Assembly: GCF_034344865.1 (NCBI RefSeq) | Contig: NZ_CP133774.1 | Location: forward strand, 6,386,001 to 6,450,000 | From: Pseudomonas sp. 10S4 | Lineage (GTDB): Bacteria > Pseudomonadota > Gammaproteobacteria > Pseudomonadales > Pseudomonadaceae | Length of the DNA stretch: 64,000 nt | Reading direction: 5' to 3' | Shown: in pieces, positions 46,212-55,716 of the stretch | Numbering within the stretch: the stretch's first letter is position 1 | How the letters are laid out: each line of letters starts with the position of its first letter | Made by a program: the position numbers and the translations under genes | The notes under the pieces: model-generated | What the model saw: only the letters and a program-made list of their open reading frames with translations | Told to the model about the DNA's origin: nothing | The model's database searches: none

Positions 46212-46227
46212 TGGCACCACCCTTGCT
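46212..46227 (+). promoter_or_regulatory. Sigma-54 (-24/-12) promoter of the gcv operon
   Basis: TGGCAC-N5-TTGCT, an exact match to the sigma-54 core (TGGCAC and TTGCW with five bases between). It lies about 90 bases before the gcvH start and just after three candidate enhancer palindromes. With a sigma-54 activator gene immediately upstream, this is almost certainly the regulated promoter of gcvH-gcvP-glyA. Confidence 0.85.
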
Positions 46228-46318
46228 ATCAACCCTCAAGCCACGCTCGTCACCAACACGAGCCTGTAAACGTCATCCGCCACCAGCAGCGGATGAGTCA
46301 GAACAATGAGGAGTTGAT

Positions 46319-46696
46319 ATGAGCGAATTGCGTTTTACCGTCGATCACGAATGGCTACGTCTTGAGGCCGATGGCCTGATCACCGTGGGCATCACCGCTT
46401 ACGCCCAGCAGGCGCTGGGGGATGTGGTGTTCGTTCAGGTGCCGGAGTTGCGTGCATTCGGCGCTGGCGATGAAGTCGCTGTGCTGGAGTCGGTGAAAGC
46501 CGCCAGCAGCGTGTACATGCCGCTCGACGGTGAAGTGGTCGAGGTCAATTCAACGCTGGAAAGCTCCCCGGAATTGATCAACGAAGACGCGCTGGGTGAA
46601 GGCTGGTTTTTCCGCATGCGCCCCAGCGACGCCAGCGCCAGGGACGCCCTGCTCGACCAGGCCGCTTACGAGCGCCTGACCCACGAAGACGCTTGA
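46319..46696 (+). CDS. gcvH: Glycine cleavage system H protein
   Basis: 125 residues. GcvH carries the aminomethyl group between the P, T and L proteins on a lipoyl lysine, seen here in [19 protein letters not shown] (about residue 61). The family start ([20 protein letters not shown]) and [10 protein letters not shown] near the end are also present. GAGGAG upstream of the ATG supports the start. It is the first gene after the sigma-54 promoter and ends 10 bases before gcvP. As in P. aeruginosa it is probably the second, inducible gcvH copy. Confidence 0.95.
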   Translation: MSELRFTVDHEWLRLEADGLITVGITAYAQQALGDVVFVQVPELRAFGAGDEVAVLESVKAASSVYMPLDGEVVEVNSTLESSPELINEDALGEGWFFRMRPSDASARDALLDQAAYERLTHEDA

Positions 46697-46706
46697 GGAC
46701 TTCTGT

Positions 46707-49562
46707 ATGACCCTGCGCCTCGACACCCGCAACGAATTCATCGCCCGCCACATCGGCCCGCGCTCCGGCGATGAGCAAGCGATGCTCAACAGCCTCGGCT
46801 TCGACTCCCTCGAAGCCCTGAGCGCCAGCGTCATCCCGGACAGCATCAAAGGCACCAGCGTGCTCGGCCTCGAAGATGGCCTGAGCGAAGCCGATGCCCT
46901 GGCGTTGATCAAGTCCATCGCCAGCAAAAACCAGCTGTTCAAGACCTACATCGGCCAGGGTTACTACGGCACCCACACGCCGTCGCCGATCCTGCGCAAC
47001 CTGCTGGAAAATCCGGCCTGGTACACCGCGTACACCCCGTACCAACCGGAGATTTCCCAGGGTCGTCTCGAAGCGCTGCTGAATTTCCAGACCTTGATCA
47101 GCGACCTGACCGGCCTGCCGATTGCCAATGCCTCGCTGTTGGACGAAGCCACTGCCGCTGCCGAAGCGATGACCTTCTGCAAACGCCTGAGCAAGAACAA
47201 AGGCAGCCATGCGTTCTTCGCTTCCGTGCATTGCCACCCGCAAACCCTCGACGTGCTGCGCACCCGTGCCGAGCCGTTGGGCATCGACGTGGTGGTCGGC
47301 GACGAGCAAACACTGACCGACGTGACGCCGTTCTTCGGCGCGCTGCTGCAATACCCGGCCAGCAACGGTGACGTCTTCGATTACCGCGAACTGACCGAAC
47401 GCTTCCACGCCGCCAATGCCTTGGTCGCGGTGGCCGCTGACCTGCTGGCCCTGACCGTACTGACCCCGCCGGGCGAGTTCGGTGCCGACGTGGCCATCGG
47501 CAGTGCGCAACGTTTCGGTGTGCCACTGGGTTTCGGTGGCCCGCACGCGGCGTACTTCTCGACGAAAGATGCGTTCAAGCGCGACATGCCGGGCCGTTTG
47601 GTCGGCGTCTCGGTGGACCGTTTCGGCAAGCCGGCCCTGCGCCTGGCGATGCAAACCCGCGAGCAACATATCCGCCGCGAGAAGGCCACCAGCAACATCT
47701 GCACGGCGCAGGTTTTGCTGGCCAACATCGCCAGCATGTACGCCGTTTATCACGGCCCGAAAGGCCTGACGCAGATCGCCAACCGCGTGCATCACCTGAC
47801 GGCGATTCTGGCCAAAGGCTTGAGTGCAATCGGTCTGACGGTTGAGCAGGAAAACTTCTTCGACACGCTGACGCTGAACACTGGCGCCAACACCGCCAAG
47901 CTGCACGACAAGGCTCGCGCCCAGCAGATCAACCTGCGTGTGGTCGATGCTGAACGTCTGGGCCTGTCCCTCGACGAAACCACTTCGCAAACTGATGTCG
48001 AAACCTTGTGGGCGCTGCTGGCTGACGGCAAAGCGCTGCCAGATTTCGCGGCATTGGCTACAAGCGTTCAAAGCACCATCCCAGCTGAACTGGTTCGCCA
48101 ATCGCCGATCCTCAGCCACCCGGTGTTCAACCGTTACCACTCGGAAACCGAGCTGATGCGCTACCTGCGCAAGCTCGCCGACAAGGACCTGGCACTGGAT
48201 CGCACCATGATCCCGCTGGGTTCCTGCACCATGAAACTCAACGCCGCCAGCGAAATGATCCCGGTGACCTGGGCTGAATTCGGTGCCCTGCACCCGTTCG
48301 CCCCGGCCGCGCAAAGCGCCGGCTACCAGCAACTGACCGACGAACTGGAGGCGATGCTCTGCGCCGACACCGGTTACGACGCGATCTCGCTGCAACCGAA
48401 CGCCGGTTCCCAGGGTGAATACGCTGGCCTGCTGGCGATCCGCGCCTATCACCAGAGCCGTGGCGAAGATCGTCGCGACATCTGCCTGATCCCGTCCTCG
48501 GCCCACGGCACCAACCCGGCGACCGCCAACATGGCCGGCATGCGCGTGGTGGTGACCGCGTGCGATGCCCGTGGCAACGTCGACATCGAAGACCTGCGCG
48601 CCAAGGCCATCGAGCACCGCGAACACCTCGCCGCGCTGATGATCACCTACCCGTCGACCCACGGCGTGTTCGAAGAAGGCATCCGCGAAATCTGCGGCAT
48701 CGTTCATGACCATGGCGGCCAGGTCTACATCGACGGCGCCAACATGAACGCGATGGTCGGCCTCTGCGCACCGGGCAAGTTCGGCGGCGACGTCTCGCAC
48801 TTGAACCTGCACAAAACCTTCTGCATCCCCCACGGCGGTGGCGGCCCGGGCGTTGGCCCGATTGGCGTGAAATCGCACCTGACGCCGTTCCTGCCGGGCC
48901 ATGCCCAGATGGAGCGTAAAGAAGGCGCGGTCTGCGCCGCACCGTTCGGCAGCGCAAGCATTTTGCCGATCACCTGGATGTACATCCGGATGATGGGCGG
49001 CGCCGGTTTGAAGCGTGCTTCGCAACTGGCGATCCTGAATGCCAACTACATTTCCCGTCGCCTCGAAGAACATTACCCAGTGCTCTACACCGGCAGCAAC
49101 GGCCTGGTCGCGCACGAATGCATCCTCGATTTGCGTCCGCTGAAAGACAGCAGCGGCATCAGCGTCGATGACGTCGCCAAACGCCTGATCGACTTCGGCT
49201 TCCACGCCCCGACCATGTCGTTCCCGGTGGCCGGCACGCTGATGATCGAGCCGACCGAAAGCGAATCCAAGGAAGAACTGGACCGCTTCTGCGACGCCAT
49301 GATCCGCATCCGCGAAGAAATCCGCGCAGTGGAAAACGGCACGCTGGACAAGGACGACAACCCACTGAAAAACGCCCCGCATACCGCGGCGGAAATCGTG
49401 GGCGAGTGGACACATCCGTATAGCCGTGAGCAAGCGGTTTACCCCATCGAAACCCTGATCGACGCCAAGTACTGGCCACCTGTAGGGCGTGTCGACAACG
49501 TGTTTGGCGACCGCAATTTGATCTGCGCCTGCCCATCAATCGCCGACTACCAGGACGCCTAA
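46707..49562 (+). CDS. gcvP: Glycine dehydrogenase (decarboxylating), P protein
   Basis: 951 residues, the full length of a fused bacterial GcvP. N-half blocks: [53 protein letters not shown]-half: the PLP lysine in [18 protein letters not shown] with [13 protein letters not shown] upstream. It decarboxylates glycine and passes the aminomethyl group to GcvH. GAGGA seven bases before the ATG is the ribosome site. The long open antisense frame covering the gene is a codon-bias shadow. It is followed by a strong palindrome and glyA. Confidence 0.97.
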   Translation: MTLRLDTRNEFIARHIGPRSGDEQAMLNSLGFDSLEALSASVIPDSIKGTSVLGLEDGLSEADALALIKSIASKNQLFKTYIGQGYYGTHTPSPILRNLLENPAWYTAYTPYQPEISQGRLEALLNFQTLISDLTGLPIANASLLDEATAAAEAMTFCKRLSKNKGSHAFFASVHCHPQTLDVLRTRAEPLGIDVVVGDEQTLTDVTPFFGALLQYPASNGDVFDYRELTERFHAANALVAVAADLLALTVLTPPGEFGADVAIGSAQRFGVPLGFGGPHAAYFSTKDAFKRDMPGRLVGVSVDRFGKPALRLAMQTREQHIRREKATSNICTAQVLLANIASMYAVYHGPKGLTQIANRVHHLTAILAKGLSAIGLTVEQENFFDTLTLNTGANTAKLHDKARAQQINLRVVDAERLGLSLDETTSQTDVETLWALLADGKALPDFAALATSVQSTIPAELVRQSPILSHPVFNRYHSETELMRYLRKLADKDLALDRTMIPLGSCTMKLNAASEMIPVTWAEFGALHPFAPAAQSAGYQQLTDELEAMLCADTGYDAISLQPNAGSQGEYAGLLAIRAYHQSRGEDRRDICLIPSSAHGTNPATANMAGMRVVVTACDARGNVDIEDLRAKAIEHREHLAALMITYPSTHGVFEEGIREICGIVHDHGGQVYIDGANMNAMVGLCAPGKFGGDVSHLNLHKTFCIPHGGGGPGVGPIGVKSHLTPFLPGHAQMERKEGAVCAAPFGSASILPITWMYIRMMGGAGLKRASQLAILNANYISRRLEEHYPVLYTGSNGLVAHECILDLRPLKDSSGISVDDVAKRLIDFGFHAPTMSFPVAGTLMIEPTESESKEELDRFCDAMIRIREEIRAVENGTLDKDDNPLKNAPHTAAEIVGEWTHPYSREQAVYPIETLIDAKYWPPVGRVDNVFGDRNLICACPSIADYQDA

Positions 49563-49595
49563 AAACACCGTCTCGAAAAAACACACAACCCTGTA

Positions 49596-49672
49596 GGAGC
49601 TGCCGAAGGCTGCGATCTTTTGATCTTCCGTATCAAGAGCAAGATCAAAAGATCGCAGCCTTCGGCAGCTCC
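49596..49672. repeat. Perfect 32-bp inverted repeat between gcvP and glyA
   Basis: Arms 49596-49627 and 49641-49672 are exact reverse complements (starting GGAGCTGCCGAAGGCTGCGA) around a 13-base loop. The GATCTTTTGATCTT part is a very common dispersed element in fluorescent Pseudomonas. In this transcript it would fold into a long stem and probably changes the glyA to gcvP expression ratio or protects the upstream mRNA. Confidence 0.9.
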
Positions 49673-49716
49673 TTCGGGTGTACGTCAGACATCCAAGAAC
49701 AACAGAGGACTTCACC

Positions 49717-50972
49717 ATGTTCACCAAGCACGACCAGATCAAAGGCTATGACGACGAATTGCTGGCAGCGATGAACGCCGAAGACGCACGCCAGGAACAC
49801 CACATCGAGCTGATCGCTTCGGAAAACTACACCAGCCAACGGGTGATGGAAGCGCAAGGCAGCGGCCTGACCAACAAGTACGCCGAAGGCTATCCGGGCA
49901 AGCGTTACTACGGCGGTTGCGAACACGTCGACGTGGTCGAGCAACTGGCGATTGATCGCGCCAAGCAACTGTTCGGCGCCGACTACGCCAACGTCCAGCC
50001 GCACTCCGGCAGCCAGGCCAACGCAGCGGTTTATCTGGCGTTGCTGCAGGCTGGCGACACGGTGTTGGGCATGAGCCTGGCCCACGGCGGTCACCTGACC
50101 CACGGCGCCAAAGTGAGTTTTTCCGGCAAGCTCTACAACGCCGTGCAGTACGGCATCGACACCGCGACCGGGCTGATTGATTACGACGAAGTCGAACGTC
50201 TGGCCGTCGAGCACAAACCGAAAATGATCATCGCCGGATTCTCGGCGTATTCGAAGACCCTGGATTTCCCACGCTTCCGTGAGATTGCCGACAAGGTCGG
50301 CGCTTACCTGTTTGTCGACATGGCCCACGTGGCCGGGCTGGTGGCGACCGGGCTGTACCCGAACCCGATCCCGTTTGCCGACGTGGTGACCACCACCACT
50401 CACAAAACCCTGCGCGGCCCACGCGGTGGTTTGATCCTGGCCAAGGCCAATCCGGAGCTGGAGAAAAACTCAACTCCGCCGTTTTCCCCGGCGGCCAGGG
50501 CGGCCCGCTGATGCACGTCATCGCGGCCAAAGCCGTGTGCTTCAAAGAAGCGTTGGAGCCGGCGTTCAAGACCTATCAAGCGCAAGTGATCCGCAACGCC
50601 CAGGCGATGGCTAAGGTCTTCATTGACCGTGGCTACGACGTGGTGTCCGGTGGCACCGATAACCACTTGTTCCTGGTCAGCCTGATCCGCCAGGGCCTGA
50701 CCGGCAAAGACGCCGACGCCGCCCTCGGCGCGGCCGGGATCACCGTGAACAAAAACGCCGTGCCCAACGATCCACAATCGCCGTTCGTGACCTCGGGCCT
50801 GCGCATCGGCACACCGGCGATCACCAGCCGTGGTTTCAAGGAAGCCCAAAGCATCGAATTGGCTGGCTGGATCTGCGACATCCTCGATCACCTTGGCGAT
50901 GCCGACGTCGAGGCAACCGTCGCCCGCCAGGCCGCTGCGATGTGCAGTGACTTCCCGGTTTATCGCGACTGA
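49717..50972 (+). pseudogene. glyA: Serine hydroxymethyltransferase, frameshifted
   Basis: 418 residues if corrected, the usual GlyA length. Family blocks: [49 protein letters not shown], and the PLP lysine in [14 protein letters not shown]. After NPELEK the frame is lost at a run of five A (50464-50468); six A would give [18 protein letters not shown], the family sequence, and the rest is intact. The enzyme interconverts glycine and serine using the methylene-folate made by glycine cleavage. Housekeeping-quality conservation on both sides of the break argues for a base-calling error. Confidence 0.92.
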
Positions 50973-50997
50973 TCCAAAGCAGTCAAACCTGACACTG

Positions 50998-51109
50998 AAC
51001 CTGTGGCGAGGGAGCTTGCTCCCGTTGGACTGCGCAGCAGTCCCCTTCTTTTGGGAAAGAGCGGGGCTGCTCCGCAACCCAGCGGGAGCAAGCTCCCTCG
51101 CCACAGGTT
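50998..51109. repeat. REP pair, GTGGCGAGGGAGC class
   Basis: Arms starting AACCTGTGGCGAGGGAGC and ending GCTCCCTCGCCACAGGTT, separated by a second nested palindrome with runs of C and G (AGTCCCC against GGGGCTGC). It fills the gap between glyA and lipA. Confidence 0.9.
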
Positions 51110-51167
51110 ATGCGTCGCCCGCGCTATTTCAGCTGACGGCCCCGTTCCCGCATAAGGACAAAAGCAT

Positions 51168-52160
51168 ATGAGCACACTGGCGCAATCGCCCGTAAAAGCC
51201 CCGGTAAAAATGGAAGTCGGCGTCAAATTGCGTGGCGCCGAGAAGGTTGCGCGGATTCCGGTGAAAATAATCCCGACCGATGAGTTCCCACGCAAACCCG
51301 ACTGGATTCGCGTGCGTATCCCGGTTTCCCCGGAAGTCGACCGCATCAAGGCCCTGCTGCGCAAACACAAGCTGCACAGCGTCTGCGAAGAAGCGTCCTG
51401 CCCGAACCTGGGCGAGTGCTTCTCCGGCGGCACCGCGACCTTCATGATCATGGGCGACATCTGCACCCGTCGCTGCCCGTTCTGCGACGTCGGCCACGGT
51501 CGTCCGAAGCCACTGGATGTCAACGAGCCGCAAAGCCTGGCCATCGCCATCGCCGACCTGAAACTCAAGTACGTGGTGATCACTTCGGTGGACCGCGACG
51601 ACCTGCGTGACGGCGGTGCCCAGCACTTTGCCGACTGCATCCGCGAGATCCGCAAGCTGTCGCCGAACGTGCAGCTCGAAACCCTGGTCCCGGATTACCG
51701 TGGGCGCATGGACGTGGCGCTGGAAATCACCGCCACCGAGCCGCCAGATGTGTTCAACCACAACCTGGAAACCGTGCCGCGCCTGTACAAGGCTGCGCGT
51801 CCGGGTTCGGATTACCAGTGGTCGCTGACCCTGCTGCAACGCTTCAAGCAGATGATGCCGCACATTCCGACCAAGTCCGGCTTGATGCTGGGCCTGGGCG
51901 AGACCGACGAAGAAGTCATCGAAGTCATGAAGCGCATGCGCGAACACGACATCGACATGCTGACCCTCGGCCAGTACCTGCAACCGTCCCGCAGCCACTT
52001 GCCGGTGCAGCGTTTCGTGCACCCGGACGTGTTCGCCTGGTTCGCCGAAGAAGGTTACAAGATGGGCTTCAAGAACGTGGCGTCCGGCCCGTTGGTGCGC
52101 TCGTCGTACCATGCCGACGAGCAAGTTAAAGGCGTGAAAGACACCACACGTCAGTCGTGA
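51168..52160 (+). CDS. lipA: Lipoyl synthase
   Basis: 330 residues, full length. A radical-SAM enzyme that inserts two sulfurs into octanoyl groups on GcvH and E2 proteins. The auxiliary cluster cysteines are in [12 protein letters not shown], the radical-SAM cluster in [19 protein letters not shown]; further blocks are [16 protein letters not shown] and [15 protein letters not shown]. Pseudomonas has its housekeeping lipA beside lipB; this copy follows the glycine-cleavage genes and may serve GcvH. A REP pair separates it from glyA, so it may have its own promoter. Its 3' end overlaps the convergent SulP gene by 10 bases. Confidence 0.95.
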   Translation: MSTLAQSPVKAPVKMEVGVKLRGAEKVARIPVKIIPTDEFPRKPDWIRVRIPVSPEVDRIKALLRKHKLHSVCEEASCPNLGECFSGGTATFMIMGDICTRRCPFCDVGHGRPKPLDVNEPQSLAIAIADLKLKYVVITSVDRDDLRDGGAQHFADCIREIRKLSPNVQLETLVPDYRGRMDVALEITATEPPDVFNHNLETVPRLYKAARPGSDYQWSLTLLQRFKQMMPHIPTKSGLMLGLGETDEEVIEVMKRMREHDIDMLTLGQYLQPSRSHLPVQRFVHPDVFAWFAEEGYKMGFKNVASGPLVRSSYHADEQVKGVKDTTRQS

Positions 52161-53597
52161 CGCTCGCCCGCGCGTTTGAGCATCTGCTTGCAGCGCTCCG
52201 ACAGGTGAAACACCCGCAGATGCTTGCCGGCCTTGGCGTAGCGTTCACGCAAAGTCTTCAGCGCGGCGATGGCTGAGTAGTCGACGAAGCTCAAGTGACG
52301 GCAATCGAGGGTCACTTGAGCGGGATCGTTGGCCGGATCGAACTGGTTGAGAAACGGCGCCGTTGAGGCGAAAAACAACGTGCCGTGCAAACGATAGAGT
52401 TTGCTGCCGTCGGTTTCCAGATGCGTGTCGGCGTACAGCTCACGGGCCTGCTGCCAGGCGAAGTTGAGCGCGGCAATGATGATCCCGCAGAGCACGGCGG
52501 TGGCCAGATCGGTGAACACAGTGATGGTGGTCACGGCGATGATCACCAACACATCGTTGAGCGGCACTTTGTTGATCACCCGCAGCGAGGCCCAGGCGAA
52601 AGTTTGCTGCGACACCACGAACATCACGCCGACCAATGCCGCTAGCGGAATGCGCTCGATCAGCGGTGACAGGAACAGCACGAACAGCAGAATCATCACC
52701 CCGGCGACCACGCCGGAAAGTCGACCACGACCGCCAGAACTGAGGTTGATCACGGTCTGGCCGATCATCGCGCAGCCGCCCATGCCGCCGAACACACCCG
52801 ACACCATATTCGCCGCGCCCAGCGCCACGCACTCACGATCCGGGTAGCCGCGACTCTCGGTGATTTCGTCGGTGAGATTCAGCGTCAGCAGGGTTTCCAG
52901 CAGGCCGACCAGCGCCATCAAAATCGCGTAAGGCGCGATGATGCGCAGGGTTTCAAGGTTCCAGGGAATGTCCGGCAGCGCGAAGCCCGGCAAGCCGCCG
53001 GCAATGTGCGCCATGTCCCCCAATGTGCGCGTCGGCAAGCCAAGCAAGTAGACCGCCAACCCGACGCCGAGAATCGCCACCAGTGCCGGCCGGCACCGCG
53101 CGGGTCAGGCGCGGCAGCAGGTAAACGATGGCCATCGTCAGCGTCACCAAACCGCTCATCACGTAAAGCGGTGTGCCGCTGAGCCAGGTGTCGCCACTCT
53201 TGAAGTGCTCCAGTTGTGCCAACGCAATAATGATCGCCAGGCCATTCACAAAACCGAGCATCACCGGGTGCGGCACCATGCGCACCAGTTTGCCCAGCCG
53301 CAGCAGCCCGAACGCCATCATGATCAATCCGCCGAGCAACACCGTGGCCAGCAAATACTGCACGCCGTGCTGCACCACCAGCGCAACGATCACCACCGCC
53401 ATCGACCCGGCCGCACCGGACACCATTCCCGGCCGACCGCCGAACAAAGCAGTCAATGTGCAAATGATGAATGCGCCGTACAGCCCCATCAGCGGATTGA
53501 GGTGGGCGACCAGCGCGAAGGCGATGCATTCGGGCAGCAAGGCGAAGGATGTAGTGAGCCCGGCCAGGGCATCGGCGCGTAGACGTTGAGGTTTCAT
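52151..53597 (-). pseudogene. SulP family anion transporter with STAS domain, frameshifted
   Basis: About 481 residues if corrected. The first frame ([60 protein letters not shown]) gives the first six or so membrane helices and loses frame after LPRLTRAVP; the second resumes at [18 protein letters not shown] and ends with a STAS domain (VTLDCRHLSFVDYSAIAALK). One extra base lies near 53084-53094 in a CCGGCCGG stretch. SulP proteins carry sulfate, bicarbonate or dicarboxylates; this short class is often a bicarbonate or sulfate transporter. It faces lipA convergently. Confidence 0.85.
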
Positions 53598-54275
53598 GGC
53601 TTACCTGAAATGCGGGCCGGTGAAATGGGCCGCGGGGAGTTGCGGGGGAAATAGGGTTGCGGATGTTACGGAATTGGGGATGGTTGGGCCAGTGATTGGA
53701 GGATTGCGGCGGCATAACTCTAAAAGCCAGCCAGATGTGGCTAATACCTGTCAGTCAAGGATTTGAACACTGCACTCCTTGTGGGAGCGAGCCTGCTCGC
53801 GATAGCAGTCTGTCTGACACATCGATGTTGAATGTGCCGCCGTCATCGCGAGCAGGCTCGCTCCCACAGGGGATCTGTGCATCTGCCAGATATTTCCTCA
53901 TTTCTATTTGGACGTTAAACGGCTTTTTTGCCATGCATTTAAAGACACTCAGTGTTACGTCCCAAAGGCTACAACGCCTTGCGCCGTTGCCTACAGGTAC
54001 GCCAGAATCCGCCGGCTTGTGCGTCTTGGGTGTCGCCGGTAACTTGGTTCGCATCACTGATTGCCAGTGATCGGGTTTAGTAGCCCGTCGCAGTCAAGTC
54101 GCATATGTCTCTATCAGTCAGGTATCCATTCCTGCACTTGATGGTGGCTGTGCGCAGGGCGCCCTCGGGCGCGCCGATTTCTTGGCTCATCGGTCTACTA
54201 ACCTGTGCACAGCTGCCTCCCTTTCGTATTAGTAGCGAAATGGTTGCAGCCTCACTCATGTAGAGGTTTGAGCCA
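53598..54275. other. Intergenic region with a REP pair
   Basis: 678 bases without a gene I can support. It holds the REP pair at 53779-53869. A minus-strand open frame at 53755-54057 is partly made of REP sequence, with a start THKPADSG and a KPFNVQIEMRKYLADA stretch that I recall from similar short Pseudomonas open frames; it is left uncalled. The last 150 bases before 54276 probably hold the promoter of the DUF6124 gene. Confidence 0.5.
53779..53869. repeat. REP pair, GTGGGAGCGAGC class
   Basis: Arms TTGTGGGAGCGAGCCTGCTC and its reverse complement, 41 bases apart, in the long gap after the SulP start. Confidence 0.9.
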
Positions 54276-54635
54276 ATGTATAAAATTACGCCTAATCCAC
54301 CGGACACTGATCCGATCCCGCACGACCCTGCCCTCGATCCCAAGAAGCTAAAAGAGGCCGCCGACCGGGCACTCAATTACTACCTCAACCCATCAGCCCT
54401 CAAAGAAACCCCACGCAAACCCAGCACCATCTTCACCATCACGGCGGGTGTCGATAACGAAACCCTGCTGACCAATGCCTGCGAATCGATGGCGTCGGCC
54501 AGTGTCATGGCCAGTGATTTCGCCGCGCAGATGCAAGGCAGCCAGCGCAACACCATGCTGGCGCTGCAACAGGTCATCATGCTCGGTGAACTGGCGGTGA
54601 ATCGGATACTGGATAACCTTGAGGTGCCTAAGTAG
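54276..54635 (+). CDS. DUF6124 family protein
   Basis: 119 residues starting MYKITPNPPDTDPIPHDP. The pattern of a proline-rich start, KKLKEAADRALNYYL, a variable stretch and a helical C-terminal half (LLTNACESMASASVMASDFA, RNTMLALQQVIMLGELAVNR) is that of the DUF6124 (also annotated DUF3077) proteins that occur in several copies in Pseudomonas. Their role is unknown; the C-terminal helices suggest oligomerisation. It has no signal peptide. Confidence 0.8.
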   Translation: MYKITPNPPDTDPIPHDPALDPKKLKEAADRALNYYLNPSALKETPRKPSTIFTITAGVDNETLLTNACESMASASVMASDFAAQMQGSQRNTMLALQQVIMLGELAVNRILDNLEVPK

Positions 54636-54647
54636 TCACGCAATCCG

Positions 54648-54675
54648 GTAGCGAGGGAGCTTGCCTCTCTCGCTA
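54648..54675. repeat. Single REP-type hairpin
   Basis: GTAGCGAGGGAG and CTCTCTCGCTAC pair with one mismatch around CTTGC, 13 bases after the DUF6124 stop; it is a degenerate half of the GTGGCGAGGGAGC class and may end that transcript. Confidence 0.6.
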
Positions 54676-54729
54676 CACTGCTGCGAAGTGATCCCAACAA
54701 TGAGAATGAGCTTGCAGAGCCAAAACCCG

Positions 54730-55017
54730 ATGCCCGCCCTCACCGCCCGCGAAGTCTGCCAAATCCTGCGGGACGCCGCCCTGGAAGTCCGCCCGTTACG
54801 GCGCATCCAGGAACCGTGCGAACCCGGACAGGTAAGCGTCAATATCGAAGGCTGGCGCCTGACTCTGGACTTCGACGGCAAGCGCTTGCACCACTGCCAA
54901 CACTGCCTAAGCCCTGACGGTCGCGAAGGAACGCTAGAGGCCTGGCGCTTTGGCACCGACCCGTTGAGTTTGCTGAGTACCTGGGAGTTGGCGCAGATCG
55001 AGCGGCTGTTGAGCTGA
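54730..55017 (+). CDS. DUF7693 family protein
   Basis: 95 residues starting MPALTAREVCQILRDAALEV. The middle VSVNIEGWRLTLDFDGKRLHHCQHC and the end RFGTDPLSLLSTWELAQIERLL match a small cytoplasmic Pseudomonas family that I recall as DUF7693; the HCQHC cysteines and histidines could bind a metal. Two upstream ATGs in frame (54661 and 54700) are possible, but homologues start at MxALTAREV. The function is unknown. It faces the GNAT gene convergently, five bases away. Confidence 0.7.
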   Translation: MPALTAREVCQILRDAALEVRPLRRIQEPCEPGQVSVNIEGWRLTLDFDGKRLHHCQHCLSPDGREGTLEAWRFGTDPLSLLSTWELAQIERLLS

Positions 55018-55022
55018 CGCAA

Positions 55023-55481
55023 TCAACCCTGCTTCAAATCGAGCAAGTAGGTGTAGTAACCCTCATCCCGCACATAACCCACCGACTCATACAAACGTTG
55101 CGCGCCGTAATTGTCGGTCGCTGTTTCCAATATCAGCCCCTTCGCACCCGTCGACAGTGCAAAACTGCGGGCGGTGTTCATCAGCAACGTCCCTACCCCG
55201 CGGCCCCGTGCGGCGGGCGTGGTGAACAGGTCACTGAGCAACCATGCGCGATGGGCCTCGATGGAAGAAAACGTCGGGTACAACTGGACAAAACCCAGTG
55301 CTTCACCGTCGGCGTCCAGGGCCAGGAAAATCGCGGATTCACCCTTGGCGATGCGCTCGGCGATGAAGTCTCGGGATTGCGGCAAGTTTGAGGGCTGACC
55401 GTAGAAACCCCGGTAGGCGTCGAACAACTGCGCGACTGGGTCGAGGTGGCTGGCGTCGGCGCGTTGGGCGTGGATTGCCAT
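55023..55481 (-). CDS. GNAT family N-acetyltransferase
   Basis: 152 residues. LFTTPAARGRGVGTLLMNTA is the acetyl-CoA loop (R-G-x-G-V-G), with AIFLALDADGEALGFVQLYP before it and LETATDNYGAQRLYESVGY after it, the last being the family C-terminal block. The start at 55481 (MAIHAQRADASH) has GGAG eight bases upstream; the upstream ATG at 55496 is part of that site's context and less likely. Substrate unknown. Confidence 0.85.
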   Translation of the reverse strand: MAIHAQRADASHLDPVAQLFDAYRGFYGQPSNLPQSRDFIAERIAKGESAIFLALDADGEALGFVQLYPTFSSIEAHRAWLLSDLFTTPAARGRGVGTLLMNTARSFALSTGAKGLILETATDNYGAQRLYESVGYVRDEGYYTYLLDLKQG

Positions 55482-55540
55482 GGTGACTGTCTCCATACAG
55501 ATTGAAAGAAGGCATCGAACTCACGGGCTCGAATACTATC

Positions 55541-55647
55541 CTGTGGCGAGCGAGCTTGCTCGCGCTGGGGTGCGAAGCGGCCCCGCTCTTTCCGAAAAAG
55601 AAGGGGACTGCTGCGCAGTCCAACGGGAGCAAGCTCCCTCGCCACAG
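55541..55647. repeat. REP pair, mixed GTGGCGAGCGAGC/GTGGCGAGGGAGC
   Basis: Arms starting CCTGTGGCGAGCGAGC and ending GCTCCCTCGCCACAG, with the same inner GGGGCC/CTGCGCAGTCC palindrome as the elements at 37206 and 50998. Confidence 0.85.
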
Positions 55648-55716
55648 AAAGCCCCTTCCCCTCAGCAAGCCCCCTCACCACAGGGAGTGTAAGCGCTCAA
55701 CACGCTTTCGCGTCCT

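Noticed and set aside
46578..49433. A 951-codon open frame antisense to gcvP
   Set aside because: High-GC codon bias keeps the opposite strand open; the translation has no family sequence and gcvP itself is unmistakable.
50464..50468. Programmed frameshifting in glyA at the A run
   Set aside because: GlyA is not known to use frameshifting, and several other conserved genes here show the same one-base homopolymer loss, so a base-calling error is simpler.
53755..54057. Minus-strand 100-codon frame in the gap before the DUF6124 gene
   Set aside because: Its C-terminal third is translated REP palindrome. The first half resembles other short Pseudomonas frames I recall, but there is not enough to support a gene.
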